Positions 34,004-43,020 of a stretch of 64,000 nt of DNA are shown piece after piece. Numbering within the stretch: position 1 is the stretch's first letter; each line of letters starts with the position of its first letter. A program made the translations under genes and the position numbers. Source of the stretch: Ruegeria atlantica (GTDB lineage Bacteria; Pseudomonadota; Alphaproteobacteria; Rhodobacterales; Rhodobacteraceae); NCBI RefSeq assembly GCF_013033965.1, contig NZ_WQFE01000002.1, positions 1 to 64,000 of the forward strand, given 5' to 3'. The notes under the pieces were generated by a model. It saw only the letters and a program-made list of their open reading frames with translations, was not told where the DNA came from and searched no databases.

Positions 34004-34201
34004 GAGAGGGCTCCTGCTTGTGGGTCCTCTATCGATCTAGCGCCCTGAGCCTTTTCAAACAAGGCGCAATAACGCCGCGCGTCAGCGAAAAGACAGACCA
34101 ATTCAAACCGAATTTGGGTGTGGGCAAAAAACTTTCAAAAATCCTCGCGAATCTGGTTGACGCCCTCCGCCAGTAGGCTTAAACGCCGCTCCACGACACC
34201 T

Positions 34202-34288
34202 GCCCAGGTGGCGGAATTGGTAGACGCGCTAGCTTCAGGTGCTAGTGTCCGTATGGACGTGGAGGTTCGAGTCCTCTCCTGGGCACCA
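34202..34288 (+). tRNA. tRNA-Leu (anticodon CAG)
   Basis: An 87-nt tRNA with a 7-bp acceptor stem (GCCCAGG with CCTGGGC), D-arm around GGCGGAATTGGTAGACGC, a 7-base anticodon loop TTCAGGT with CAG at its centre, a variable arm, and a T-arm with GGTTCGAGTCC. The discriminator A is followed by an encoded CCA. The long variable arm is as expected for leucine tRNA. Confidence 0.96.
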
Positions 34289-34357
34289 AATCCCCTTACA
34301 TTCAGAACATCGATGACTCCTCACGGAACTGCGTTTCCGCGGGATGTGCTCTGATGC

Positions 34358-34379
34358 GGGCCGGTCGATTTACCGGCCC
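34358..34379. terminator. Hairpin between tRNA-Leu and coxG
   Basis: A perfect 8-bp stem GGGCCGGT/ACCGGCCC with a 6-base loop lies 11 bp past the coxG stop and 69 bp past the tRNA. There is no T tract on either side, so it is only a candidate terminator or mRNA 3'-end stabiliser for the cox operon. Confidence 0.4.
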
Positions 34380-34390
34380 TGCCGCAAGTC

Positions 34391-34843
34391 TCAAGTGACG
34401 GATTGCTCAGACACAACTTCGCCAAAACGGGTGAAAAATTTGCCCGACAGCTTTTTGGCTGTGCCGGCAATCAGACGGCTGCCCAGCTGGGCGATTTTTC
34501 CACCGACGTCGACTTTGGCCGTGTAAGCCAAAACAGTTTCATCGCCGTCTTCGGTCAGCGTTACGTCTGCACCACCCTTGGCAAACCCGGCGGCACCGCC
34601 CTTGCCTTCTCCGGTCAGGGAAAACCCGTCCGGTGCATTGCTGTTGTCCAGCGTCACAGCGCCTGCAAACCGGGCTTTGACAGGGCCGATCTTCAAAACC
34701 ACCTTAGCTTCCAGATCTTCGGGCGAATTCTGGATCAACTCTTCACAACCCGGAATGCACTCCTGCAGGATTTCGGGGTCATTCAGAGCCTTGTAAACCA
34801 CATCCCGCGGCGCAGCGATGCGGACTTCGTCACTCAGTTCCAT
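34391..34843 (-). CDS. coxG: CoxG, carbon monoxide dehydrogenase accessory protein
   Basis: A 150-residue SRPBCC/START-fold protein of the CoxG family (MELSDEVRIAAPRDVVYKALNDPEIL at the start; ADVTLTEDGDETVLAYTAKVDVGGKIAQLGSRL near the end). CoxG homologues recruit CO dehydrogenase to the membrane or pass quinone to it. No membrane helix is present, so it acts from the cytoplasmic side. It is the last gene of the cox cluster, in the order coxM-S-L-D-E-F-G. Confidence 0.92.
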   Translation of the reverse strand: MELSDEVRIAAPRDVVYKALNDPEILQECIPGCEELIQNSPEDLEAKVVLKIGPVKARFAGAVTLDNSNAPDGFSLTGEGKGGAAGFAKGGADVTLTEDGDETVLAYTAKVDVGGKIAQLGSRLIAGTAKKLSGKFFTRFGEVVSEQSVT

Positions 34844-34858
34844 TCAACTTTCCTTTGT

Positions 34859-34969
34859 TCAACAGCATCTTGGATAAACCAGAAGCGCGGTCTCTGTCGC
34901 CTCTTTCGGAGTTTGTTCGGGACGCGCGGGCCACAGGGACCTCAGGCGCTTAAGCACGTTTTTCATCAT
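34859..34969 (-). CDS. Possible 36-residue peptide between coxF and coxG
   Basis: A short frame (MMKNVLKRLRSLWPARPEQ, then an acidic-to-neutral tail ending VYPRCC) starts at an ATG that overlaps the end of coxF and ends 15 bp before coxG. The basic amphipathic start could associate with membrane, but the frame is short and I recognise no family. It may be just open sequence. Confidence 0.25.
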   Translation of the reverse strand: MMKNVLKRLRSLWPARPEQTPKEATETALLVYPRCC

Positions 34970-35762
34970 GGGCCTCCGTTTTGGATTTGTCACTGTTTCG
35001 CCAAAGCACAACTTCGGCCAGGATCGACACGGCGATCTCATGCGGGTCGATCGCGTGGATGTTCAGACCTGCTGGCGACTTAAGCCGCGCGGCCCTAATC
35101 GGGTCTAAACCCTGCGCAATCAACTTGGCCGTCAGTGTTTCGGCTTTCCGGTGGCTGGCCACCATCGACACATGCTTGGCATCCGTTTGCAGGGCAGCAG
35201 TCAGGGCCGCCGAATCCTCCTTTCCTTGCGACGCAACAACGACGAAATCCTGTGGCTCGACTCCCAAATCCCCAATGGTTTTGGGTGTGAATCGTTGGAA
35301 ATCACCATCTGTCTTAGCCGTTTCGCTGACACAGACACGGAACCCGGCCAAGGCGGCATGCGCTGCCAGAGCCGTTGCGATCGGCGACTCTCCAAAAATC
35401 ACCAGACGTGGGGCGTGCTGGTAGGGTTCCACAAGCAGATCGACTGTTCCACCGGACGGGCATCCGCTTTTGAACGTCTGAACGCCGTCAGGGTCGGTCA
35501 TGTTCACCACCTTTTCCGAAGGTTTGACCCGGATCATCTGCGGCGCGCCACTGACCAGCGCCTGCTGGGCAGAAGCCCGAACCGCGCGCTGAACGCAGGC
35601 ACCGCCCAGATGCCCCAGAATCCGTCCGTCTTTCGTGATCGCCGCTTTGCCCCCTGCTTTGGCCGAGGTCGCGTCAGCAGTGCGCAACACCGTGGCCACG
35701 CAAAAGGCTTCATCGGTTTTGCGCAGCTGCTCAATCGTGTCGAATATATCGAAACTAGCCAT
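34950..35762 (-). CDS. coxF: XdhC/CoxF-family Mo-enzyme maturation protein
   Basis: A 270-residue protein of the XdhC/CoxI/CoxF family that helps sulfurate or insert the molybdenum cofactor of CO dehydrogenase and xanthine dehydrogenase. N-terminal GHLGGACVQRAV and a conserved CPSGGTVDLLVEP segment are family marks, and the C-terminal half is a Rossmann-like domain (LVIFGESPIATALAAHAAL). The ATG at 35762 has GGAG upstream. It follows coxE by 11 bp. The position corresponds to coxF of Oligotropha carboxidovorans. Confidence 0.9.
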   Translation of the reverse strand: MASFDIFDTIEQLRKTDEAFCVATVLRTADATSAKAGGKAAITKDGRILGHLGGACVQRAVRASAQQALVSGAPQMIRVKPSEKVVNMTDPDGVQTFKSGCPSGGTVDLLVEPYQHAPRLVIFGESPIATALAAHAALAGFRVCVSETAKTDGDFQRFTPKTIGDLGVEPQDFVVVASQGKEDSAALTAALQTDAKHVSMVASHRKAETLTAKLIAQGLDPIRAARLKSPAGLNIHAIDPHEIAVSILAEVVLWRNSDKSKTEAHDEKRA

Positions 35763-35773
35763 TCGGACTCCTT

Positions 35774-36961
35774 TCACAGCTTACGGAATTGCGGCTCCAG
35801 CGCCGCCAACGCTTCAAGCGTATTTGCGGGCAGGTGCGCATCCAAATGAGGTTCGGCCGCCTGCATCGCGGCGGCGATGGGTTGGTAGTCGCGCCAGCCT
35901 TTCAGCGGGTTCAGCCAAACGATCCGCCGAGCCTTTCGCCGTATCCGGGACAAAACATCGCCCAGAGCCTGCGGATCGGAACTGCAATAGCCGTCGGACA
36001 GGATCAGAACGATGGTCCGACCGTTCAAAGCCCGCGCGCCGTATCCGTTTAGGAAATGCTCAAGGCTACCCGAGATATCCGTGCCACCGCCAAACCCTTC
36101 GGCCATCAATGACAAACGCCCCGCCGCGCGCAAAGTGTCGTGGTCGCGCAACGCATCCGTGACGCGCATCAGGCGAGTGTGAAACAGATAAGCGTCCGCC
36201 TCTGTTCCACTGCCGATCAGACCTTTGAGGAAGGCCAAAAAGACACGCGAATAGACCGTCATGGACCCACTTACGTCACACAAGGCCACGATCCGCATCG
36301 GACGCGGCGGACGGGCGCGGCGATAGAGATCCATGGGCTCACCACCCCGTGCAAGGCTGGCCCGCTGCATGCGGCGCATATCCAAAGCAGGTCCTCGCAA
36401 CGCCTGTTTGCGCCTGCGCGAACGGCGATCCCGGATGGCGCGTGCAATGGCAGTTGCGGCCTGTTCGGCCTGCCGCAGCGCGTCTTCATCCATCAACTCG
36501 CGCAAATCCCGGCGCGACAGGTTAGCCGTACGGGTTGCAATCAGCTTCCCGTCTCTCCCCACGGCCTCCCCATCGCCGGTATCAGGTGTGGCGGCCTGAT
36601 CCGTGTCGGTCTCGGTTTCCTGATTATCCTGGCTTTCCTGCTGCCAGATCATCGGCTTGGCGGATTGAACCCGCACATGAGCCGTTTGGGCGGTTCCCGT
36701 GCGTTGCTTCCCTGTATTGAACCAATAGGCTTCGAACAGGTCATCAAACCGACGCCAATCGTCGGCGTCGCCAGCCAGCAACACGCAAAGTGCCTGCTGG
36801 GCCTGTCTGACATCTGTCGCCTCAACCGCCGCCAGCGCAGCCAATGCGTCGCCCGTTTCAGCCGGCCCGACGGGCATCCCGTTCATGCGCAGATGTGCGA
36901 TGAAGCCGGACATGCGATCCGACAAACCGGACGCGCGCGAGGGGAAACGGGTGATCTGCAT
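35774..36961 (-). CDS. coxE: CoxE, VWA-domain protein
   Basis: A 395-residue CoxE-type protein with a C-terminal von Willebrand A domain. The metal-ion-dependent adhesion site is visible as CDVSGSMTVYSRVFL (Asp-x-Ser-x-Ser) and the later IVLILSDGYCSSDP. The middle is a long Arg-rich linker (RDRRSRRRKQALRG). CoxE works with the MoxR ATPase CoxD to mature the [CuSMoO2] site of CO dehydrogenase. Its start overlaps coxD at 36961, so the two are coupled. Confidence 0.92.
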   Translation of the reverse strand: MQITRFPSRASGLSDRMSGFIAHLRMNGMPVGPAETGDALAALAAVEATDVRQAQQALCVLLAGDADDWRRFDDLFEAYWFNTGKQRTGTAQTAHVRVQSAKPMIWQQESQDNQETETDTDQAATPDTGDGEAVGRDGKLIATRTANLSRRDLRELMDEDALRQAEQAATAIARAIRDRRSRRRKQALRGPALDMRRMQRASLARGGEPMDLYRRARPPRPMRIVALCDVSGSMTVYSRVFLAFLKGLIGSGTEADAYLFHTRLMRVTDALRDHDTLRAAGRLSLMAEGFGGGTDISGSLEHFLNGYGARALNGRTIVLILSDGYCSSDPQALGDVLSRIRRKARRIVWLNPLKGWRDYQPIAAAMQAAEPHLDAHLPANTLEALAALEPQFRKL

Positions 36962-37827
36962 CACGCCACCTTTCCGATCAGGCGATCCATCACTTCGGGC
37001 GGGGCAGCGTCATAGTCGGCTGCGGTTTTCAGAAGGCAGACAAGGGTCGCCTGAACATCTTCACGAGATTGCGCAATATCGTTGACACCCAACCCCGAAA
37101 GGGCGGCCGCCCAGTCCAGCATCTCGGCGATGCCGGGAGTCTTTTCCAGATCCTCTTTGCGCAATGCCTGCACGACGCCGATAATCTGGCGCGCCAAAAG
37201 CCCTTCGACTGCGGGCATGCGGGCTTTCAGGATCGCCATTTCCGTTTCACGCGACGGGTAGTCGAGGAAGCTGTACAGGCACCGGCGCCGCAGCGCGTCC
37301 GACAGGTCCCGAGTCCCATTCGCGGTCAGGATCACAATGGGTCGCGAACGCGCCTTGATGGTGCCGAGTTCAGGAATGGTGATCTGAAAGTCAGACAGGA
37401 TCTCAAGCAGATAGGCTTCAAACTCCTCGTCAGCCCGGTCGATTTCATCGATCAGCAGAACAGGCGGTTCTTCTTCGCTGATTGCTTCCAACAATGGTCG
37501 CTTCAGCAGATAGTCATCGGTGAACAGCTGGGCCTCGCTGGTGCCGCCCTGCGCTTCGCTCGCACGGATGGCCAGCAACTGACGCTGGTAATTCCATTCA
37601 TAGATGGCGTGGCTGGCGTCCAGCCCTTCGTAGCATTGCAACCGGATCAACCGCGCTGCGCGCTGTGCTGCCAACGCCTTTGCGACCTCGGTTTTGCCGA
37701 CCCCAGCCGGGCCTTCCAACAGCAGAGGACGCCCAAGCGTCTGCGCCAGATGCAGTGCCATCGCCAAACGGTCATCGGCAACATAGCCCACCTCGGCGAG
37801 GCCTTGCTGTATGTCCTGCAAGCTCAT
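36961..37827 (-). CDS. coxD: CoxD, MoxR-family AAA+ ATPase
   Basis: A 288-residue AAA+ ATPase of the MoxR family. Walker A is GPAGVGKTEVAKAL (residues 39-52), Walker B is VLLIDEIDRADEE, and ILTANGTRDLSDALRRRCLYSF carries sensor 1 and arginine-finger residues. CoxD of Oligotropha is needed for copper and sulphur insertion into the active site of CO dehydrogenase. The ATG at 37827 has GGGAG upstream. It follows coxL after 53 bp that contain a GC-rich hairpin, and overlaps coxE. Confidence 0.93.
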   Translation of the reverse strand: MSLQDIQQGLAEVGYVADDRLAMALHLAQTLGRPLLLEGPAGVGKTEVAKALAAQRAARLIRLQCYEGLDASHAIYEWNYQRQLLAIRASEAQGGTSEAQLFTDDYLLKRPLLEAISEEEPPVLLIDEIDRADEEFEAYLLEILSDFQITIPELGTIKARSRPIVILTANGTRDLSDALRRRCLYSFLDYPSRETEMAILKARMPAVEGLLARQIIGVVQALRKEDLEKTPGIAEMLDWAAALSGLGVNDIAQSREDVQATLVCLLKTAADYDAAPPEVMDRLIGKVA

Positions 37828-37844
37828 GCCATTCTCCCGGATTG

Positions 37845-37871
37845 CCGCCGCGCCGAGATGCAGCGCGGCGG
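37845..37871. terminator. Intercistronic hairpin between coxL and coxD
   Basis: A perfect 9-bp stem CCGCCGCGC/GCGCGGCGG with a 9-base loop sits between coxL and coxD. On the minus strand it is preceded by AAAAA rather than followed by T residues, so it is more likely an mRNA processing or stabilising element that separates the enzyme genes from the accessory genes than a full stop. Confidence 0.45.
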
Positions 37872-37880
37872 TTTTTCCTG

Positions 37881-40298
37881 TTAACCGTGCATTCCCAGAC
37901 CGTTGGCGATCTTCCAGATACGCCAGTGGTCATGCGGCATATGGCTCTGAACAAGGCCAAATGGGCGGAAGGCATCATGCACTGCGTTCGAGAACGCAGG
38001 CACGCCGCCGACATTCGGGCTTTCACCAACGCCCTTGGCACCGATCGGGTGATGTGGGGACGGCGTCACCGTGTGATCGGTGGTGTAGTTGGGTGTCTCC
38101 CATGCCGTGGGCAGGAAGAAGTCCATCAGAGTGCCAGTCTTCACGTTGCCCATCTCATCATAGGCGATTTCCTGACCCATCGCGATGGCCAGCGCCTCGG
38201 TCACGCCACCATGGACCTGCCCTTCGATGATCATCGGGTTGATCCGGGTTCCACAGTCGTCCAGCGCGTAGAACTGCCGGACGTCCCATTCGCCGGTATC
38301 CACGTCGATCTCCATAACGCAGATATAAGCTCCGAACGGATAAGTCATGTTCGGCGGGTCATAGTAGCTGACGGCCTCAAGACCGGGTTCCAGCCCTGGG
38401 ATTGCCTGATTGTAGGCAGCAAAGGCGATTTCCTTCATCGTCTTGAATCGCTCTGGCGCACCTTTGACTGAGAACCGGTCCACGTCCCATTCGACGTCGT
38501 CGTCATGCACTTCCAGCAAGTAGGCTGCGATCATCTGCGCCTTGGCGCGGATTTTGCGTGCAGCCATCGCAGTTGCCGCTCCGGCCACAGGTGTCGACCG
38601 AGACCCATAGGTGCCAAGCCCATAAGGTGCGGTATCCGTGTCGCCTTCTTCCAGCGTGATGTCATCGGCGGGCAGACCAATCTCACTGGCGATGATCTGG
38701 GCAAAGGTTGTGGCATGGCCCTGACCCTGACTGATCGTCCCCAGCCGCGCGATGGCAGAGCCGGTCGGGTGGATTCGGATTTCGCAAGAGTCGAACATAC
38801 CAAGTCCAAGGATATCGCAGTTCTTAACCGGTCCGGCCCCGACGATTTCGGTGAAATGCGTCAGGCCGATGCCCAGAAGTTTGCGAGTCTTGCCAGCCTT
38901 GAAATCCTCGATCCGTTGCGCCTGTTCCGCCCGCAGACCTTCATAATCCACGGCCTTCAGCGCTTTGTCCCAAGCGGTGTGATAATCACCCGAGTCATAC
39001 TCCCAGCCTAGCGCCGACTGATACGGGAACTGATCTTTCCGGATAAAATTGATCCGGCGCAGTTCGGCCGCGTCCATGTTCAGCTTGATGGCCAGAACCT
39101 CGATCATCCGTTCGATGAAATAGGCAGCCTCGGTCACCCGGAATGAGCAACGATAAGCGACACCGCCCGGTGCCTTGTTGGTATAGACCCCATCCACGGC
39201 CAGATAGGCGGTCGGGATGTCATACGACCCCGTGCAGATGTTCATGAAACCAGCCGGGAACTTGGTCGGGTCGGCACAGGCGTCAAATCCACCATGATCC
39301 GCCGTGGTATGACACCAGAGGCCAGTGATTTTGCCATCCTTGGTCGCAGCGATCTTGCCCTGCATCCAGTAGTCACGCGCAAAGGCGGTGGACATCAGGT
39401 TTTCCATCCGGTTCTCGACCCATTTCACCGGTTGGCCGGTGACGATCGAGGCAACAACCGAGCAGACATAGCCCGCATAGGCACCAACCTTATTGCCGAA
39501 GCCACCGCCGATATCGGGGCTGATCACCCGAATGTTGTGCTCGGCCAGACCCGAGATCAGCGACACAACTGTCCTGATCGCGTGAGGGGCCTGGAAGGTG
39601 CCATAGAGCGTCAACTTACCGGTCACCTTATCCATCGAGGCAACACAGCCGCATGTCTCCAGCGGGCATGGGTGAGTCCGATGGTAATAGACCATCTCTT
39701 CGGCCACGACATCCGCCTCACCCAGAACCGCCTCGGTCGCATCTTTGTCGCCCTGTTCCCAGGTGAAGATGTGATTGTGATGCTTGCGCGGTCCGTGTGC
39801 GCCCTCTGTCTGACCCGCAAGGTCTTCGCGCAAGACAACATCTGATTTCAGCGCCTCGAACGGGTCGGTCAGAACGGGCAACTCTTCATAGTCAACTTCG
39901 ACCAGCTCGGCCGCATCCGCAGCGATGTACCGATTTTCGGCGACGACATAGGCGACTTCCTGGCCCTGAAACAGAACCTTGCCATCGGCCAGCACCATTT
40001 GCTTGTCACCGGCCAGCGTCGGCATCCAGTGCAGGCCCAGCGGCGCCAGATCCTCGGCAGTCAGGACGGCAACCACACCAGGCACGGCCATCGCAGCGTC
40101 TTTGTTCACACTGACAACGCGAGCGTGCGCGTAAGGCGAACGAACAAAGGCACCGAACAGCATCCCGTCCAGTTTGATGTCATCGACATAGTTACCTTTG
40201 CCTTGGGTAAAACGCACATCCTCAACGCGTTTGCGCGAGCTGCCCAACCCTTTGAGATTGGCGGCGCGTTCTTCGGGGGTCATGGTTTGATCGTTCAT
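37881..40298 (-). CDS. coxL: Form I aerobic CO dehydrogenase large subunit CoxL
   Basis: Catalytic Mo subunit of aerobic CO dehydrogenase (CO + H2O to CO2 with electrons to quinone). The 805-residue length matches form I enzymes. The active-site loop is AYRCSFR (Cys384 binds copper in this family), which marks the true form I CoxL; form II proteins have AYRGAGR here. GTFQAPH (Gln236 region) and the KGVGES block with the catalytic glutamate (about Glu759) are both intact. Order is M-S-L with a 4-bp overlap to coxS. The sequence alone strongly supports an active CO oxidiser. Confidence 0.97.
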   Translation of the reverse strand: MNDQTMTPEERAANLKGLGSSRKRVEDVRFTQGKGNYVDDIKLDGMLFGAFVRSPYAHARVVSVNKDAAMAVPGVVAVLTAEDLAPLGLHWMPTLAGDKQMVLADGKVLFQGQEVAYVVAENRYIAADAAELVEVDYEELPVLTDPFEALKSDVVLREDLAGQTEGAHGPRKHHNHIFTWEQGDKDATEAVLGEADVVAEEMVYYHRTHPCPLETCGCVASMDKVTGKLTLYGTFQAPHAIRTVVSLISGLAEHNIRVISPDIGGGFGNKVGAYAGYVCSVVASIVTGQPVKWVENRMENLMSTAFARDYWMQGKIAATKDGKITGLWCHTTADHGGFDACADPTKFPAGFMNICTGSYDIPTAYLAVDGVYTNKAPGGVAYRCSFRVTEAAYFIERMIEVLAIKLNMDAAELRRINFIRKDQFPYQSALGWEYDSGDYHTAWDKALKAVDYEGLRAEQAQRIEDFKAGKTRKLLGIGLTHFTEIVGAGPVKNCDILGLGMFDSCEIRIHPTGSAIARLGTISQGQGHATTFAQIIASEIGLPADDITLEEGDTDTAPYGLGTYGSRSTPVAGAATAMAARKIRAKAQMIAAYLLEVHDDDVEWDVDRFSVKGAPERFKTMKEIAFAAYNQAIPGLEPGLEAVSYYDPPNMTYPFGAYICVMEIDVDTGEWDVRQFYALDDCGTRINPMIIEGQVHGGVTEALAIAMGQEIAYDEMGNVKTGTLMDFFLPTAWETPNYTTDHTVTPSPHHPIGAKGVGESPNVGGVPAFSNAVHDAFRPFGLVQSHMPHDHWRIWKIANGLGMHG

Positions 40299-40789
40299 TC
40301 CGCGGCCTCCTTCTGAGCGTTCAGCATGTCAGCCGAGGCCGAGATCGCCTTGACGATGTTCTGATATCCGGTGCAACGGCAGAGGTTTCCGGCCATGCCA
40401 AAGCGGATTTCTTCCTCGGTCGGGTTCGGATTCTCCTGCAGCAAGCGGTGCGCGCGAGTGATCATCCCCGGCGTGCAGAAGCCGCATTGCAGCCCGTGAT
40501 GTTCACGGAACATCTCTTGCAGGACGCCAAGGCTGCCATCGTCATTGGTTAGCCCTTCGACGGTGGTGACGTCGGCGCCGTTCACCTGCGCCACAAAGGT
40601 GGTGCAGGACTTGACGGACTTACCGTCGATATCCACGGTGCAGGCCCCGCAATGGCTGGTCTCGCATCCGATATGAGGGCCAGTTATTTTCAGATCTTCC
40701 CTCAGGAAGTGGATCAACAGCGTGCGCGGCTCGGCCAGTCCTTCGACCTCTTTGCCGTTCACGGTGAGTTTAACGTGCATTTTCGACAT
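40295..40789 (-). CDS. coxS: CO dehydrogenase small [2Fe-2S] subunit CoxS
   Basis: A 164-residue iron-sulphur subunit that relays electrons from the Mo site to FAD. Cysteines of the plant-type [2Fe-2S] cluster are C42, C47, C50 and C62; those of the second cluster are C102, C105, C137 and C139. From memory these positions equal those of Oligotropha CoxS. It overlaps coxL by 4 bp and starts 12 bp after coxM. Confidence 0.97.
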   Translation of the reverse strand: MSKMHVKLTVNGKEVEGLAEPRTLLIHFLREDLKITGPHIGCETSHCGACTVDIDGKSVKSCTTFVAQVNGADVTTVEGLTNDDGSLGVLQEMFREHHGLQCGFCTPGMITRAHRLLQENPNPTEEEIRFGMAGNLCRCTGYQNIVKAISASADMLNAQKEAAE

Positions 40790-40801
40790 GATTTCCTCCC
40801 C

Positions 40802-41635
40802 TCAGCCCGCACGGCTCTGCGCGCGTTCGATGGCGCGGCGCAGCATCACGGCGGCCACGTGTTTCTTGAATTCGACGGGGCCGCGATTGTCGGCCACCGG
40901 GTCGATCGCGTCGAGCATCGCGGCGACGCAGCCGCTGACGTCTCCGTCGGCCAGCGCATTGCTTGCGCTTTCAGACCACACGGGTGTGTCGGCAAGATTG
41001 GTCATCGCCACCGAGGCCTGACCATTACCAACCATCACCGCAGCCGCTGCTGTCGCGTAGTCGCCGATCTTGCGCTTTTGCTTCTCATAGGCCTGACCAA
41101 CACCCGCACCCGGCACCGGGATCGAAATCCGGGTCAGAATTTCCTCATCCTCGCGTGCAGTAAAGTACGCGGCCTCATAGAAGTCCCGTGCCGCCACACT
41201 GCGGGTGCCGTCAGGGCCCGATAGTTCAAACGTAGCGTTCAGGCATTGCATCAGGCCCGGCATGTCATTGCCCGGATCGCCGTTCGCGACATTGCCGCCA
41301 ACGGTGCCAACATAGCGCACTTGCGGATCCGCGATCTGCAGCGCAGCTTCGCGGATCAACGGAATGGCGGCGGCCAGACCGTCGTGGGTGATCAGCTCAT
41401 GCTGTGTGACCATCGCGCCAAGCGAGACGGTCTCAGCACTGATCTCGATGCCTTTCAATTCATCAATGGCCTGAAGATCGACCAGATGGCCCATCTCAGC
41501 CATGCGCAGCTTCATCATCGGGATCAGGCTGTGCCCGCCCGCGATCACGCGCGCCTCGTCTCCATGCTCTTGCAGTATACCTATGGCCGAGGCGATATCG
41601 CCTGGCCGGTGATACTCAAAACCGGCTGGTATCAT
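40802..41635 (-). CDS. coxM: CO dehydrogenase medium FAD subunit CoxM
   Basis: A 277-residue FAD-binding subunit that passes electrons from the iron-sulphur subunit to the quinone pool. The two FAD-binding motifs are AGGHS (residues 32-36) and TVGGN (111-115), as in the Oligotropha protein, and the C-terminal domain is the usual CO_deh_flav_C fold. It opens the enzyme operon, with coxS 12 bp downstream. The 141-bp upstream gap to coxC may hold the main promoter. Confidence 0.96.
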   Translation of the reverse strand: MIPAGFEYHRPGDIASAIGILQEHGDEARVIAGGHSLIPMMKLRMAEMGHLVDLQAIDELKGIEISAETVSLGAMVTQHELITHDGLAAAIPLIREAALQIADPQVRYVGTVGGNVANGDPGNDMPGLMQCLNATFELSGPDGTRSVAARDFYEAAYFTAREDEEILTRISIPVPGAGVGQAYEKQKRKIGDYATAAAAVMVGNGQASVAMTNLADTPVWSESASNALADGDVSGCVAAMLDAIDPVADNRGPVEFKKHVAAVMLRRAIERAQSRAG

Positions 41636-41776
41636 GTTTTTCCTCCCTGGGTCCGGACGTTGCGCCTTGGGGGACCTATGGGTAAGAAAAACGGATTGGC
41701 AGCTATGGCTTCCAGCAGGCGGAAACGGGGCGCGCGGCTTGTTTCACGAAATGCGAATGAGCTGCACGAGTTGCGA

Positions 41777-42877
41777 TCAAAGACCCAACGCGTCCCGAAT
41801 ATCCGACAACCGTGATCGACTGACCGGCACCTTGGGCAGGGCGTCGACACCATCGAAATAGCAGGTGCCGTTGTCCTTGTGCCGCTCGAAACGCGAAACA
41901 TGTTTGGGGTTCACCAAGTAACTGCGATGCGCCCTCAGGAACCCATCAGGTGCCAGGCGTGACTCCGCCTCGGTAATCGACCACGGACAGAACAGTTTCT
42001 CGGCATTCATATAAAGAACGGTGTAATGCCCTTCGGCCCGGATGGCTGCGATACTGGAAGGTTCTGCAAAAAACGTCTGGCCTTCCCGCTCAAATGGAAC
42101 ACCGGCCCGCAGCATCGCGGGCTCTGGCTCAGGGGCAGGTTCGGGGGTGCCGGGCGATGCGTCCGTTGTATCAGGTTCGATAAAAGTGATGCCGGTTAAC
42201 AGGAATGCGCCGCAGATCAGGAACACGGAAACGGTGACACCCATGGCCAACACCTGATTGCTCAGGACGGGTCCGGCACCACCGGGGCTGTCGCTGGCAA
42301 CAAAGTCTGTCAGTCCCGTTGCCACAAAATGCATTGTGAAAACTGCAAGACCGAAACACGCCGTGCCCAGCAGAATGTTGCGTTGAGTGCGGTTGTCATA
42401 GGCCACCCAGATCGCCAGCACGGACAGAATGACCGATGCCAGCGTTGCAATCGCAACGTCCAGGGCGTTGTAGACGGGACGACACAGCTCCATCCCGGCC
42501 ATGCCGACATAATGCATGACGACGATACCCAGACCCACGATCACGCCCGCGCCGACAATCGTTCCCATTGTCCGGGGCCGGAAATGCAGGATCAGCAGCG
42601 CCAGACCAACCATCAGGATCGCAACCAGCGCAGAGATCAGAGTGATAAGCGCGTCGTAGTAGAACAGGATCGGCAACTGCAGGCCCAACATGGCCACGAA
42701 ATGCATCGACCAGATACCGCCACCCAAAATGATCGCAGCCAATGCCACGACCAGCTTGCGTTTCTGGTCGTCCAGCTTGGACGCTCCATGTGTCAGGTAA
42801 AGCCCGGTGAACCCGGCCATCATCGCAACGGCCAGAGACGCCGCCACAAGCAACGCGTTATGAGAGTAATCCAACAT
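41777..42877 (-). CDS. coxC: CoxC-like MHYT membrane sensor with LytTR domain
   Basis: A 366-residue protein with an N-terminal membrane sensor of about seven helices and a C-terminal LytTR DNA-binding domain. Three MHYT-type motifs are visible: SMHFVAMLGL, VMHYVGMAGMEL and TMHFVATGL. MHYT domains are proposed to sense CO, oxygen or NO through bound metal. LytTR features are FLRAHRSYLVNPKHV and PVSRSRLSDIRDAL. CoxC of Oligotropha has the same plan and position upstream of coxM. It likely senses CO or oxygen and regulates the cluster. The acidic-proline-rich linker (TPEPAPEPEPA) lies between the two domains. Confidence 0.9.
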   Translation of the reverse strand: MLDYSHNALLVAASLAVAMMAGFTGLYLTHGASKLDDQKRKLVVALAAIILGGGIWSMHFVAMLGLQLPILFYYDALITLISALVAILMVGLALLILHFRPRTMGTIVGAGVIVGLGIVVMHYVGMAGMELCRPVYNALDVAIATLASVILSVLAIWVAYDNRTQRNILLGTACFGLAVFTMHFVATGLTDFVASDSPGGAGPVLSNQVLAMGVTVSVFLICGAFLLTGITFIEPDTTDASPGTPEPAPEPEPAMLRAGVPFEREGQTFFAEPSSIAAIRAEGHYTVLYMNAEKLFCPWSITEAESRLAPDGFLRAHRSYLVNPKHVSRFERHKDNGTCYFDGVDALPKVPVSRSRLSDIRDALGL

Positions 42878-43020
42878 TTGGGTTTACACGCCCTCCCCGA
42901 CGCGTGGGTGACGTTAGCAAACGGATTTGATTGCGACAATTACATGTTGGACAGGAATTCCAGCCGTGACGGTGCCCGTCAATAAAATTGCTGTTCTGCA
43001 ACTCGCGGATCACTGTCAAA

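Noticed and set aside
42967..42981. Small hairpin TGACGG/CCGTCA between the binding-protein gene and coxC
   Set aside because: Six base pairs and no T tract on the minus strand; could be chance.
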